From positions 4,068,630 through 4,132,629 of the forward strand of contig NC_052614.1 of NCBI RefSeq assembly GCF_016545825.1: a DNA stretch of 64,000 nt, written 5' to 3'. How positions within the stretch are numbered: position 1 is the first letter of the stretch; every line of letters begins with the position of its first letter. Origin of the DNA: Eucalyptus grandis (Eukaryota; Streptophyta; Magnoliopsida; Myrtales; Myrtaceae). Both the position numbers and the translations under genes were made by a program. This document shows, piece after piece, positions 37,131-49,960 of the stretch. The notes beneath the pieces were generated by a model, which was not told the DNA's origin, ran no database searches, and saw nothing but the letters and a program-made list of their open reading frames with translations.

Positions 37131-37847
37131 AGAGTAGAAAGTGGATTCCCAACTTGCCTCTAGACCTCACGAACGGCGGCACACCAGCGACGGTTCCTTC
37201 CCCTCCTCTCTCGGCTTCCTCTCTCTCTCCCTCACTTGGCCGAACAAGCCACTCTCTCTCTCTCCCTTACTTGGCCGAACAAGCCACTCTCTCTCTCTCC
37301 CTCTCTCTCTTTCCTTTTTGGATGCTTTTATATTGCATGTGGCCGCCCAAGATGGCCAATGGGGGCAGCCACACCTTGCACAGCCTCCACGCCACTTGTC
37401 ACAACACATGCATGGGCTTGGGCCTTCTTTTTGGGCCTGTCTTGGGCCAGCAAATGGGCTGGTCGAATTCCCTCTTGTGGGCTTCCATTTGGGCCGGCCA
37501 TTCGGCCCACTAAACTTAGACCAATGGGTCTAAGGCCCATTCCAAAAATTAACCCTTTTTCTCTTTTTTTTTTTTTTTTGAATTCCTTCTATAAATATTT
37601 TTAAATTCCAATTTTCATCTTGGCCAAAGTCTTTGGGCATTTTTGTTCATTGAAATTTAATTTATAAATCTTATGGCCAAGCATAGATTATTAATCTATT
37701 AAATTTAAATTTCCACAATCACAAGCACAAACCATCAAATTTAAAAGACTAATGGCTAAAACACGAGCCATGGAAATTCTACCACCTAATTAGGAACTGT
37801 AACACATCTCATGGCTTGGCTTTGAATTTTTGGGATGCCACAGCCGT

Positions 37848-38877
37848 GAGTTCAATGATATGAGTATCGTTTGTCGTTTGATTGTAGACATCGAGGTGAG
37901 TACTATATCTTCTTTGGTTTTGTAAAATCATGTCTTGAAGTATATATGTATATATATTGAATCGAGAAGAGCATTTTTATTGCATAAAAGCCGGATCAAG
38001 CAATTACTACTCTTTGGTTGATTGTGAATATTTGAAAAGCGTGTTATACAAAATTTGTAGAGAAATATATATGAAATTGCTTCGCAACTAATTTATGGAC
38101 AGATTTATGATGATTTGAGAAATTGATAGGAAATTGATAATGGGCTATGCTGCAAAAGGTTATTTGCTTGGTTTACGATATTGATTCCTGAATTGGATTT
38201 CTAGTATTGGAGAATGACATGCTCAATATGACTGTGAACCTAGTGAGGAGTTTTTGGGGGTATGCATACCAGGTTTAGGATATCCTTCTGGGTGAGCCAC
38301 CAGCTTTGTAGGTGGAGACCTTGCCAAGGGGGGAATCTTGGTCACCTTGTCACAAGGTATTGTGTCGTGACCATGGTTAGGTATTAAGCAAAAGATTGGT
38401 CAATGGATGGACCATCGACGTGTGTTTTGATATGATATGAATCAATGGATAGACCATTGATGTAGTTTCTTATAGAGATTAATCAATGGACTTGACCATT
38501 AATAGTTGAATCGTGAATGTGGATTTAAATGTTTATTTCCGACTTGTATAAAGTTTTGTTGAAATGAACAATTCGTTCTTTATTTGATATGTATATTTAA
38601 TGAGTTGGATTAAGATTTTTCGATAGTGCTCTATACTTATATATATGCATAGTGGCTGATTGATGTGTTTAAAAGATATGTACTACTCATTGAGCTTGTG
38701 GTTGCTCACCCCTCTACTTCCAAACCTTTCCAAGTCCTTTGGTTAGCAGCTAGTAGGTCAAAGAGTGCTATCGATGAGGACCTTTGGAAGTGGACTTTGG
38801 GTATGGCTTGAGGCTGCATCCTTCAGGTGGAAGGACAGCCGTGCTACCCCCATCCCTGTAGGATTTGGGATGTGACA
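37848..38877 (+). mobile_element. LTR, family E, right part
   Basis: The family E LTR continues after the C solo LTR and ends GGATTTGGGATGTGACA at 38877. It matches the minus-strand copy (51199-52479) along its length, including a TATATATGTATATAT stretch and CTCACCCCTC before the end. Without the insertion the LTR is about 1.84 kb. Confidence 0.72.
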
Positions 38878-39422
38878 TCTTGTGACATCAGAGCTTAGGT
38901 TATAATCTTTTGGGTCGTAGATTTTATGGGACATTGTGAGGGTGCGTTAGTTTTTAGCGCGTTAGTCTTTGTTATGTATTAGGATGTAGGTCTTTTCTTT
39001 TTGGGGTCGAAGCTTGTGCAACAATGCTTAAAGTTGTGGAACACCCTGTGGGCACTATGAAGATCACTATGACTTGAAGGGTCATAATGTGAAGATTGAG
39101 TAAAGCCTTGATGTGCCAAGTGTGATAAAGGAGGATGTTATTGTGGCAAAAGTGTTGAGTTAAGGATAAGAAATGTTGGGCTGTGAGTCATCAACTGAGA
39201 GAGGGCGACTCGTGGTACCATGCTTTGCTTGTTGGACAACCAATTTTTGAGTGTGCATATGATAGAAGAGTTGTTGGTGTAAACTCCATATCAGGATCGC
39301 ATATAATCAGGATCCCTGAAGACAACACTTGTGAGCTAACTTTTTTGAAACTCCCCTAGCAATTCTATATATATACAAAATAATGAAGTTGCATAATAAA
39401 TCTGTGTCCCAGGTATAGTGGC
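38878..39422 (+). mobile_element. PBS-like site and leader after LTR E
   Basis: Ten bases after the LTR end lies ATCAGAGCTTAGG (38887-38899), close to the ATCAGAGC core of a methionine-tRNA primer-binding site. That makes the preceding LTR a 5' LTR. No gag or pol domain follows; instead the ABCB pseudogene begins within about 540 bp. Confidence 0.5.
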
Positions 39423-41165
39423 ATGGCTATCGAAAATGAAGCATCCAAAGATTTAGGAACCAATGAAACTGTCATATCAAGGAGCCTCGAGGTGGCAGCG
39501 GCAATGGCAAAGAGCCCTGCTGTGAATGAGAATGAATAGGAGTCCAACAAGAGCAAAAGAGATGAGAAAGGGAACTCTATTCCATTCCACAAGCTATTCT
39601 TATTTTTAGATTCTACCGATATGCTATTGATAGTTGTCTGGGTTGATAGGCGCCATGGGAAATGACCTTTCTCTATCCCTTATGATCATCTTGTTCGGAC
39701 AACTGATCAATATGTTTGGCTAGAGCTAGGCTAACAGTGATATTGTTGCTCTTGTGTCTAAGGTTAAAGCTTTGCAAATATGGACTTTATGGATTGTTAC
39801 AGAGAAACTCGTTTCTCGAAAGGGAAATTTCATTTGGAATGCTTGTGTTGAGATTGTTTGTGAAATCTTCAAATACCTCTGAAGTTTATTTGGTGCTTAG
39901 GTGTGGTGCAGCGGCATTTCTTTAGGTGTCTTGTTGGTCATTGGCGAGCAACCGGCTGCGAGAATAAGAGGTCTTTATTTGCAAATTATATTGAGACAAG
40001 ATGCCGCATTCTTCAACAAAGAGACTAACGCGGGAGAGTTAGCCAGGAGAATGTTGGGCATCACAGTTCTCATCTAGGACGCCTCGGGTGAAAAGATGGG
40101 GAAGTTCATATAGCTTAGGTCGACATTTGTTAGAGGCTTTGTGATGGCATTTATCAAGGGGTGGCTATTGACCTGGTTATGCTTTTCATGATTCCTTTGC
40201 TAGTGATTGTGACTGGAGTCATGTCCCTCATCATCTCAAGATGGCATCCCACGAGCAAAGGCTTATGTAAAGGCAACAAATGTTGTTTAACAAACAAGTG
40301 GTTCAACTACGACAATTACATCATTTACCAGAGAGAAACGAGCAATCGCATATTACAACAAATTCCTTGTGAATGCATACAAACAAAGCGTCCACGGAAG
40401 CCTACTAAATATTGGAAGAGTCATGCTCATCATATTTGGTGCTTATGCTTTGGCAATATGGTACAACACGAAGTTGATGTTAGACAAGAGATATAACGGG
40501 GACGTAGTGACTAATGTGATCATGGCAATATTGATTGGTTCCATGTCTCTTTGGCTAGCTTCTTCATACATTAGTGCATTTGCTATTGGTTTAGCTACCA
40601 CATAGAAGATGTTCGAGACCATTCATAGGAAGCCGAAGATCGATTCTTTTGACACTAAGGGAAATAATCTAGATGAATTCAAGGAGATATTGAGTTGGCG
40701 GATGTTTGTTTCGGTTACACAGGCAGGCCCAATGAGCAAATATTCAATGGGTTCTCTCTTAGCATCCCGAGTGGTACAATTGCCGCTCTGGTGGGACAAA
40801 GCAGAAGTAGGAAGTCCACAATGATCAGTTTGTTAGAGAGATTCTACGACCCATAAGCCAGTGAAGTACTTATTGATCATATTAACTTTAAAGAGTTTTA
40901 GCTTAAAAGGATCAAGAGCAAAATTGGGCTTGTTAATTAAAAGCCTGTGTTATTCATGTGCAGCATCAAGGACGATATTATATATGGAAAGGGAGGCACC
41001 ATACTTGAGATCAAAGCACCTTTAGAACTTACGAATGGCTGCCAAGTTCATAGACAAGTTGCCACAGGGCTTGAATGCTATGGTTAAGGAACATGGGACT
41101 TATTTGTCTAGTGGGTAGAAGGAAAGAGAAGCCATAGCAAGAGCATTTGTGCGCATGCTAGGTAA
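39423..41165 (+). pseudogene. ABC transporter subfamily B (P-glycoprotein/MDR-like) pseudogene, N-terminal half
   Basis: The fragment starts at ATG 39423 with the acidic N-terminus of plant ABCB proteins, then FHKLFLFLDSTDMLL and MGNDLSLSLMI. A possible intron of about 100 bp follows near 39765-39880, then CGAAAFL and, in shifted frames, the first transmembrane domain (GLYLQ-like, RQDAAFF-like, EKVGKF, AFIKGW, MSLIIS, LMLDKRYNGD, ETIHRKPKIDS). The first nucleotide-binding domain has its Walker A changed ([20 protein letters not shown]; family form GxxGxGKS) and a lost signature motif. It stops near IARAF, before Walker B and the second half of the protein. Family members export auxin or other compounds at the plasma membrane. 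Many stops and frameshifts make this a dead partial copy; a retained intron would argue against an mRNA origin. Confidence 0.82.
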
Positions 41166-41173
41166 CTGTAGAT

Positions 41174-42120
41174 ATGAATTTTCAGGTAGGCAAAGAGTCA
41201 AGCACTATTGAAGCTGCCAAAAGTGCTAGTTTAGAAAAGGATGATTGTTTTCCGATGGTGAAACCGCTCAATTTGAAGAAGAATGTGAAGATAGAACCGA
41301 GACACCCTTTAGTGAGGGAAGTTTGTCTTCTGGATCAATTTCAGTCAGTTTGGAACCTCAACCTTGAAGTTCTTCTATTGGGCCAATCACCAGTGGCGAT
41401 ACTGATCTAATTATATCGTGTATTATATTTTGTTAGGGATCTTGAGTAAGACCAAATTGTATCGAGGCACTAGAAGAATTATCTAGCTCATGCGCCAAAG
41501 GTGGATTGTGTGTGAGTCTAAAGCTTTTGGACATTCCTGTTGTCCTATAGTAGAGTAGGTCAGTAAGGTGTGCCTTGCAGATTTTGACCTTGATGCTAAT
41601 GGCAAGTGTTGAACCTAATTTATCAATATGCAACGTGGCAATGAATGTCCTCATGGCTAATGGGCTTGAACAAACATATACGCTTCTGGAGAGAATGCAA
41701 CTTGTTGGAATTATGACAAATGCAACTACTTATAATAATTTGATCAAGGGTTATTGTGATTTGCATCGTGTCGAGGATGCCATTGAGTTGCTTAATGGCA
41801 TGCCTTCAAATAGGGTCAGTTGGTACCCTGTCATGGATTTTCTATGTAAGGAGAAGGGATGAAGAAGTGAGGGAGATGTTGCAAAAAAAAAAATGGCAAG
41901 GGCGGTAATTTATTACTAGACCAAGATTACTTATGGTCATCTGGTCAGTGTGCTTGCCAAGCATGGTCATGGAGATGAGGCTCTTGAATTTTGAGGGAAG
42001 CAAAATAGAGAGGTTTCCAATTGGCAAAGTGGAACATAGTGCCATAGTTCATTCATTCTGTAAGGAGGGGAATCTAGTAAGGCAAAGGAAATAGTGAACG
42101 AGATGTACTTGAAGGGTTTG
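41174..42120 (+). pseudogene. Pentatricopeptide repeat (PPR) protein pseudogene, partial
   Basis: The first frame (41174-41410) ends with HPLVREVCLLDQF and WNLNLE, which resembles the segment before the repeats in some organelle-targeted PPR proteins. After a decayed stretch, PPR units appear from about 41563: LMLMASVEPNLSICNVAMNV, ERMQLVGIMTNATTYNNLIK, GYCDLHRVEDAIELLNGMPS and VMDFLCKEKG, then shifted-frame remnants of two or three more (a HGHGDEALEF-like stretch, then KEGNL-like). Each unit is about 35 residues with the helix-turn-helix pattern. PPR proteins bind organelle RNA. Stops, frameshifts and an internal deletion show it is dead. It begins within about 10 bp of the ABCB fragment, on the same strand. 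Confidence 0.8.
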
Positions 42121-43532
42121 GGGTGTGACACTTACTATGACGGACAACTACCATTCATAAAGCACGACACAATGCAATTGGCTTAAAGAATGTCCTTGTT
42201 GCATCCATATCCCAGATATTTGGTTTGAATCTCACATCATTGCCAAAATTACAGTGAAGCTCCATGTCATTTAAAGCATCAAAGGCATGAGAAATTGTCA
42301 TCACCAAATGAAGAACGAACATGTGGATGCAAATTCAATACGTAAAGACATTGACTGACGGTCTAAACATGTGAGATGGATATAGGCATGATGAAAAACA
42401 AGAAAGAGCGCAACATGATTTCTGCCATTTTTTCCACCGTACAGGATGTTACTTTTGACAAGATCGAGGCCATAAATCCATCATCAGATTGAGCAATCTA
42501 CGTATCAGCACTTCAATTGACAAACAAAGTGGAATATAGACCCATGGATATTCATCATCTCAACATCTGTGTCCTAAATTTGAGAAAAGGAATAATCTTA
42601 TGATGGTGCCTCCAATAGCTTATTAATCCATGACAGAATAAGTGGACATAAGCTACTAAAAATGCAATCGAAACCACGTAAACATGAGTAGTTGCTATGA
42701 TCAATTAATCCTTAGAAGTGTTATCCCACATTGGTCGAATAAAGGGTATCAATAGGGGTTATATACATGTCATCTACCTCTAACTAATACTAAGCTTTTG
42801 GGTGGAACTTTTGCTAACTATGAATGAAGTTCAGTTTTATTATACATGATTGAATAAAAGAATCACATAATAAACATCCTAGGCCCTAGGAAACCGACTT
42901 TAATAGAACTTAGAAAAGGTAATGCTCTCTATTTCCAAAAGAACATATTCATGTCATTATACGTCATCAGTCACAGAGGAAGACTCTTCATCCTTGACAT
43001 GATGACATGCAATGTGCTTCAAAGGCAATCTTCTATTTTCATTACCACCAGGATCACAAGCCAAATTCTACTGAAGCATTGCATTCACTTAGTCAACCCC
43101 AAGATTACTTGAAATAAGACGGGAAACAATAAGACATCGACACGAAAAGCCCCATGCCAAATTGAAAATACTAATGTGAAATAGGTACTCTCAACCGAAT
43201 ATGATACTTTAACTGTTGTATATATGATCTTTGTCGTGCTGTTGTCATGTAAATATTTTTCATAATTCTACACGGGGCATATGAGTTCACCATCATTCTG
43301 GTATTCTCTATGTAGGTGAAAATAAAAGAACATGATTTCTCCCATCAAGATTCAGAGACACATTAACTATTGTGCAAATGATAGTAAAAGAACATGACTA
43401 GTATCTTCCAAGTAAATTTGCACTCCTAATATTGCCAATGAGCTATTCCAATGTCAATATTACAGTTATAGTTAGAAGTCCTCGCTTCTGATGCAGTACT
43501 AATTAAGCTCTCACAAAATTAAAAATCTTATG
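42121..43532. other. No intact gene seen
   Basis: No protein domain or RNA gene was recognised on either strand. The only structure is the LTR-like segment at 42718-42865 described separately. Confidence 0.35.
42718..42865 (+). mobile_element. Possible copia-type LTR fragment
   Basis: TGTTATCCCACATTGG, AATAAAGGG, GGGGTTATATACATG and TAATACTAAGCTTTTGGG follow the order often seen at the start and promoter of plant copia LTRs. No matching partner or PBS is visible, so this is a tentative fragment. Confidence 0.3.
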
Positions 43533-46500
43533 TGTGACATCCTAATTTTCTGACTCTATTTTCGATTGAATGAGTTAGGCTTTTCATCGATGGGCCTATA
43601 GTCTTTTTTCTCTATACTGATCACTCACAAGATAACTAGTATATCTGATGAAGCCGTTAAGGGATTTTAATGCAATAGACTTGAGAATTCGACAAGAAAT
43701 CGACTGCTCGACCATGCTATTCTACAAGGGTCAATACAGCACTGTTAAAATCGATCAGAGATTAGAGATAGGTCGATTCGACTGAAATATGTGATTAAAG
43801 TGTGGGTGATTCCACTTAATTGCAAAATTCTCATCGAATGGCACTAAATTGATTTTTCTGTCATTTCTGTACCATGTGCCCGTATTTGAAATCACGAGAT
43901 TTTCACGACAATTGAGAGCCGTCAATGTGTTGAAGATGTACAATGTGGCTCGAAAATAATCGACCACGGGTCAATTGCACTAAAAATTCCTAAAAGCTAC
44001 TCGGTAGGTTAGGCACGCTAAAATCGCGCCTGGTTGAAATTAACCTGCGAATCTGAACTCGATTTAAGAATTTGAAAGTTTTATCAGGTCACGATTCATT
44101 TTAGGAACGTCAACTAATCCTCCGAAGATTTTTCTGCAAACCCAAGATTTTGGCGAAAATTATGTGTTTTTGAATTTGGGAAAATTAGAGGGCAGTTTTT
44201 TTGTTGCACTTTTGGCCGTAAAGTTGGATTATTTGGCAAGGAAAAATGTGGAATGTGATGTGGGCACCTTGGCTGAATTTATGGGCACCAATTTGAGTCC
44301 AATTGGAGGAGAATTGAAGTGAAATTGAGGAGGGAAATGTCCAAATTCGTATGCCAAGGGTGCAGCAACCTTTTGGACCCTTTGGGAAGCTTGTTTGGGA
44401 AGCCATGCAGGGGAAAGTGGTTGAGGATGATGGCTGAGGCTGGTGGGGGCAAGTGATGAGTAGAATGGATTAATTTTGAAGACTTTTGTGGCATTTTGGG
44501 CCCTCCTCTTCAGCAACTGTCTTCTTCTTCCTCCTTGGCTCATTTTATTCATTGTTGAGGTTTTAGAGAGCTCAAGAACGAAAGGAAAGCCAGCCAGCAC
44601 CCCCCACCCTGTCAACAGCTCGCTGAAGCCGCCCGAGCGCCATTGCTGCCGCTCGCATGCCGCACCGTCGCCCACACACCATCCCGCTTGTCCCACGCCT
44701 AGTCGCCATTCCCACAAGCCCAGGCCACCGTCCCAAGCCTCTGTCCAACCGTCGAAGCCGTGCCACCGTCACCGTCCAGCCACCGGAGCCACCGTCTAGT
44801 CTCGCCGCTACAACTCGCCACCCGCTTAGCCTGTGTTCCAGCCCGTCTAGCCGCTTGGCCCAGCCCTTCGATCCTTGGACAGAACCGAAGGCCAGCAAGG
44901 GCTGGTGGGCTTCGTGGCCCATTTTAGGCCTCGTCCAGACCTCGCTTGGTGTCGCCGCAGGCTTGTTTATCGCTCGCCTCTGCGTCGCCGTCGCCATGGA
45001 CTCATCGGCGCACTAAACCGATGAGTTTACTCACCAAACCTTGCTTAGGAGATTAATTATGCTTAAAGGTTGATTAGCTTAGCTTAAGATGAGATTAGGT
45101 GGTTAGTTAGTTTAGATTAGTGATTTAATTACTTAATTATACATGTTTGGTGGTTAGAATAGATTGATTAAGGGCTAAATAGATTGTGCTATTTATCTAG
45201 ATAGGCGCATTAATTTTCTAGGCCCATTTACGTGTTTAGATTAGCATTTCCAGCCTAGGTTAGCATTTATTGGATTAATTGGTATTTCTTTATTAATTTT
45301 GTAATTTATTTAATTATTTAATATTTTCAGGAAATTATACCGAGATAGTCGGTGACCGAATTTTTAAATGCGGTGCAATGGTGTGCTTAATTTATGCAAT
45401 TGAGTGTTAATTTGTGCAAATTGAGTGGTGATTGCGATTTTTTGTATTTATTTCAAAATTAGGAAATTTGGGTAATTAATTAGAAATTACCGGGTGTCAA
45501 GTTTTGACACCGAAATTGTTTTTAAAGACAATATCAAACAATGAGATTTTAAAAGGGAGGATATCAATTTTCTGGTTCAAATTGACCGTGTACCCACACA
45601 TGATTATTTTACCATGTATTTTTAATACGAAGAAAATGGGCCAAGTACATTATTTTAATGGGGACATTTGAGTGCAAAGCACGATGTCTTGGCCAGGATT
45701 GGATGGGTGCATGAATGGATATGAGAACCCGTCCCCGATATGAGTCAGGTGGACGTTGCCCCAAAATGGGATACCCCTAGACAACAAATGCCGGTCGCAG
45801 TAGATTCTAGATCGATGCTCCTTTGGAATTGCCGTCTCGAGGTAGACGTTGCCGTGCTCAATGGGGTAAGTTGATGTCTGGTTATGCCAGAAGACTGCCG
45901 AACGTCGAGTAGGCCATGCCCATTGGGTCGTGATAAAATTGGAACTCATGAATGAGTGGTTTAACTACGCCTGATTATGGGACAAAATTGTGTGGCGCGA
46001 TATGAGACGTGTCATAATGATTTGTCTTTATAATCAGGACTCCTGTGATTGATTAAGTTTTAGTGAGGCGTTTCAATTGATGTGTGCATCTATTATATGC
46101 ATTATGTATATAAACTGTGCTAACATGCAGGGAGGAATTGAGGTGAGGTGAATCTCTATGGTTGTGTGGTTAGGCCGCCCCTAGGCATATTTTCTTCCTA
46201 ATAGGGGTTTAGGGGGTGAACTTGATGAGATGTTGTCTCACCTCGTCGTGGGCTTAATCTTTTCAAGTCCTTAAATGGCGTTCCCTCCGGAACGTTTTGG
46301 TCAGCCTCGAGTTGTTACTGAGCAAAGCATAGACGTCCCTTTTTTCCGGGAGTCATTGGGTCTATGACCTGGTTGTGACCACTGTCTGGGTCGATAAGGG
46401 CCTACCTTAGAGGGTACCTCATCGATTCAGGGCGTGGTTTTGCCATGGACTCAATGGGTATAGGGTAGGTCCCCTTCAGGGATTTGATATCCTCGCTGTT

Positions 46501-46866
46501 GCGATCAACGCCACTCTAGGCAAGGGTACAGCTAACCCTCCTGATGGGGTTGTGGAGGACCCAACTCCCCCAGAGCCTGTGGAGGTGGAGTTCGAAGGAT
46601 TGGTGAATGTGTCTGACTAGTAGGTCGTAGGACAGCTTCTTTTTTAGAGCCAATCTTTTGTAGACTTTTTTATATAAACCCAGTGTGTTTATAAAAGTGT
46701 CTTGTGAAATTTGTTTCTTGCTTTTCTATCCCTTATTTGTATTATCTAGAGATTTGTTTATTTGCTTCCGCATGTGCATAATCGAATGGGTCGGCGACAC
46801 TTTGGGACGTCGCAATTTTATCGACCACTGAAGGATGTGCACGCTCTCAAGGTTCGGGACGTGACA
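43533..46866 (+). mobile_element. Solo LTR, family D (copy 3)
   Basis: TGTGACATCC...GGGACGTGACA, 3,334 bp, closely related to 28753-32074. The flanks (TTATG on the left, CTATA on the right) do not form an exact duplication, so one has mutated or the start is a few bases off. It holds the CT-rich then GC-rich block (about 44510-45010) and the cassette at 46126-46267. The ORFs in the GC block have no recognised domain. Confidence 0.8.
46126..46267 (+). other. Micro-exon/intron-like cassette in D copy 3
   Basis: TGCAG (46126-46130), a 17-nt segment (46131-46147), GTGAAT (46148, a weakened donor), TCTCACC and TTTTCAAG (ends 46267). The interval is 120 nt, the same as in copy 2. Confidence 0.4.
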
Positions 46867-47034
46867 CTATACACACCTCCTCCCACTTCATTTATGTGCC
46901 ATAAACAGCTGAGTAATGCCCGAGCTCTGAAGATTTTTTGTCCCTGCCATCAGCTTAGCCAAAAATGGTGCACATTTCTAGTTGAAACTAATAGTTATGG
47001 CAAGAGTGGCTTTCCAATTCCGTTCAGTGGTAGC
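46867..47034. other. Short flank between two D solo LTRs
   Basis: This 168-bp piece ends with GTAGC, the target duplication of the next LTR. It holds no recognised gene. Confidence 0.5.
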
Positions 47035-49359
47035 TGTGACATCCTAGATTTTTGACTCTGCTTTCAATTCAATAAATCGGGCATTTCATCGACACACCCA
47101 TAGTGCTTTTCTCGGAGCTGATCACTCGTGAAATAATTAGACTATCTAGGGAAGCCATTAAGAATTTTAAGGCAAATAGACTTGAGAATTCGACTAGGAA
47201 TCAGCTATTCGACCATGCTCATCTACCAAGATCATTTCGACACAAATATAAATCGATTAGAGATCAGAGATAGGTTGGTTCGACTGAGATGAGGGGTTAA
47301 ACGTGGGTGATCCCACTATATTGCAAATTCTCATCGACCGACACTAATTTGATTTTTCTATCGTTTTGGTACCTTGTGTCCGTATTTGAAACCTCGAGAT
47401 TTTCTTGACAACTGAGAGTCACTAATGTGTCAAGTGGGTTCATTGTGACTTGAAGAAAATTGACCACGGGTCATTTGCTCTAAAAGTTTTGAAAGCTACC
47501 CAATAGCCTAGGTCACGCTAAAAACGTGTTGGAGTGAAATTAACTGCGAATTTGAATCCAATTTCAGAAATTGAAGGTTCTGTCATGTCACAATAAATTC
47601 TAGGAACGTCGACTCAGTCTCAAAAGATTTTTCTGCAACCCAAACTTTTTGGGAAAAAGTCGGCATAAGGCCATTTTTGTTCAGAAATTGTTGGGGATCG
47701 TTTTTATCGCAAATTTGAGAAGCAAGTGATTTTTATGGGTGAGGAAAAATGCCAAGATAATCGATGGTGGGCTGATTGATTTTATTGAGGCCAAATTGGG
47801 TTGAATCAAGCAAGGATCGGTGTCCAATTGAGAGATAAGGCTTGCAAATTCGTATGCCCCATTGCCTAGCCATTTTTGGACCACTTCAAAGGTTGCAAAG
47901 TGAAGCTTGGTGGCTGAATTGCAGCCAAGGAAGTGCTGGTGGCTGAGGATGAGATCAAGGGGACAAGCTTGGGGAAAAACAAGGCAAAGTGGCCCCTCCA
48001 ACCTCATCTCTTCTCTCTCTTTCTTTCCTCATCTCTTCTCATCTGCTGCTACCGACCCTCTCATCCCTCCTTCTTGCCATTTTCGAACTCAGCAGCCAAG
48101 AGAGAGACCAGTCGGAGCAGCCACACCACCGTCGGACCATTTCCCTCCTCTGTTTTCCTTTGTTCCAGTTTCTGCTCCAGCCAACCTTTCGCCAAAGATC
48201 TGAGTTGAAAGTAGTCTTCCCAGATGAATTAACCAATGAGCCACCCATCACCATGACCAGAACATCTAGAACGTTCCAAAGAGCCCGACCTTGCCCCGAA
48301 TGGAGCCTCCGGCCGTCCCGTACGGCCGCCGCAAGCCGCCAGTTGCCGGTCCGTCGGTCCCCTGCCCGCCTGCACTATTTCACGATTTTCTTCGTTTTTC
48401 TCCCATTCCGACCCTTCCTTTGGCCGTTCCATCCACCTACAAGACCCCTTAGACCCTCGGGAGCCACCGGTTGCCGACCACCCACTCGCCGGAGCTCCGA
48501 TCAGCCCGTTTCTTCGCCATTTAGCCTTGGTTCTCCTCTGTCCAGCAAGCGAAGCAAAAGCCGAACTAGCTTTGTTTCCTCTATTTTGTAGCTCAAAACA
48601 AAAACTAAAACAATGGGTTATCCTGCAGCTTTTGGCCCATTTTGAGGTGGCTTCAGGCCCCGAAAGTTAGGCCTGCTTTGGAGAGAATCGTCCCCCGTAG
48701 CGTCCCTGTTGATTTGCACCGATCAGCTCGCTGAACAAGTGAGTTTAACTCACTAATCCTTGCTTAGTAGGTTAATGACGCTTAAGGGTTGATTAGTTTA
48801 AGTTAAGCTTGAATTAGGTGGTTAGTTAGATTAGATTAGTGAATCTAATTAATTACTGATGCATGTTAGGTGGGTAGTTAGTGCAATTAGGGCCTAGACA
48901 AGCTCTAGTATTTATCTAGAGTGACTCGAAAATTTTCCGGGTCTGTTTCGGCATTCAATTAGGCATTACAAGCGTAAGTTGGATTTATTGGCATTTATTT
49001 AATATTTTTCATAATTTTTTAATTAAATATTTATTTTTCGAAAATTAGACCGGAATAGCGGTGACCGGAATTTTATGCTGATTGCGGTGGTGCAACCTGT
49101 TTATTTAATTGAGCTTTAATTTGTGTTGATTGTGCATGAATTGATTTGAAAATAATTGATTAGGATTTTATTCCTAAATTAATTAATTTTGGTAGTTGAT
49201 TAGAAAATAATTGAGCATCGGTTTACAATGCCAAAAATATTTTGGTGGACTATATGAAATGGTGGGAATTGTGAAAGTGAAATTATGGTATTTTGGCTAA
49301 GGCCAACTGTGTACCCACACACGGCTAATTTATCAGGTATGATAAAAAGTGAGAAAGAA

Positions 49360-49831
49360 TGCTGTATTACATCGACTCAATGACTAAGTGTGTCATCTCG
49401 GAGAAAGACGCTATGTTACATCGGCTCAATGACTAAGTATGTCATCTCAGAAAAAGACATTATGAGTTTTTGGCTCGTTGAGTTGGTACATCACCTTGGA
49501 GAATGCACGTGGGCTCGGTGATTAGGTATGTCATCTTGGAGAATGCACGTGGGCTCGGTGACTAGGTACGTCATCTTGGAGAAGGCACGTGGGCTCGATG
49601 ACTAGGTATGTCATCTTGGAGAAGGCACACTGGGCTCGGTGACCAAGTACATCATCTTGGAGAAGGCACGTGGGCTCGGTGATTAGGTATGTCATCTTGG
49701 AGAAGGCACGTGGGCTCGGTGATTAGGTATCTCATCTTGGAGAAGGCACATGGGCTCGATGACAAGGTATATCATTTTGGAGAAGGCACATGGGCTCGGT
49801 GACTAGATATATCATCTTGGAGAATGCATGG
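49360..49831 (+). repeat. 40-bp tandem array with G-box motifs in D copy 4
   Basis: Units beginning GGGCTCGGTGA or GGGCTCGATGA start at 49511, 49551, 49591, 49632, 49672, 49712, 49752 and 49792, an almost exact 40-bp period, with more diverged units from about 49360. Five unit junctions keep CACGTG, the G-box core (near 49507, 49547, 49587, 49668 and 49708). The rest read CACATG or CACACTG. Confidence 0.8.
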
Positions 49832-49960
49832 TATTGATTAAAATGACCGGGGAATGGTTTGATTGACATGTAATCAACTAGGTCGATTGATTGATAAATC
49901 GATCTAAGTGAATGATCAATGTGTTGATGTAACTCGATGAGTTTATGAATTGTGCTGATT

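Larger units (their letters stand above)
34303..37842 (-). mobile_element. Solo LTR, family C (copy 2), inside LTR E
   Basis: Plus-strand ends are TGTGACACCCC and GGGATGCCACA, with exact 5-bp duplications GCCGT at 34298-34302 and 37843-37847; 3,540 bp. The uninterrupted E copy on the minus strand near 52238 gives the empty site, where GGGCTGTGAGTTCGA reads straight through. It shares order and content with 5307-9089, and orientation is inferred as for that copy. It contains a CAT/RY-rich stretch (34890-35260), the GC minisatellite (about 35370-35680) and about five ~180-bp units (about 36200-37130). Confidence 0.9.

Noticed and set aside
37004..37604. Ser/Pro-rich ORFs near the right end of LTR C copy 2
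   Set aside because: They derive from CT-rich repeats (CTCTCTC) in several frames and lie inside a solo LTR.
38878..39422. gag start of the family E element
   Set aside because: After the PBS-like site no gag motif or sustained frame is visible before the ABCB fragment.
47989..48591. 200-aa ORF as a possible host gene
   Set aside because: It lies inside a D solo LTR, has low-complexity Pro/Ser/Arg composition, and no frame is clearly kept in the other D copies.
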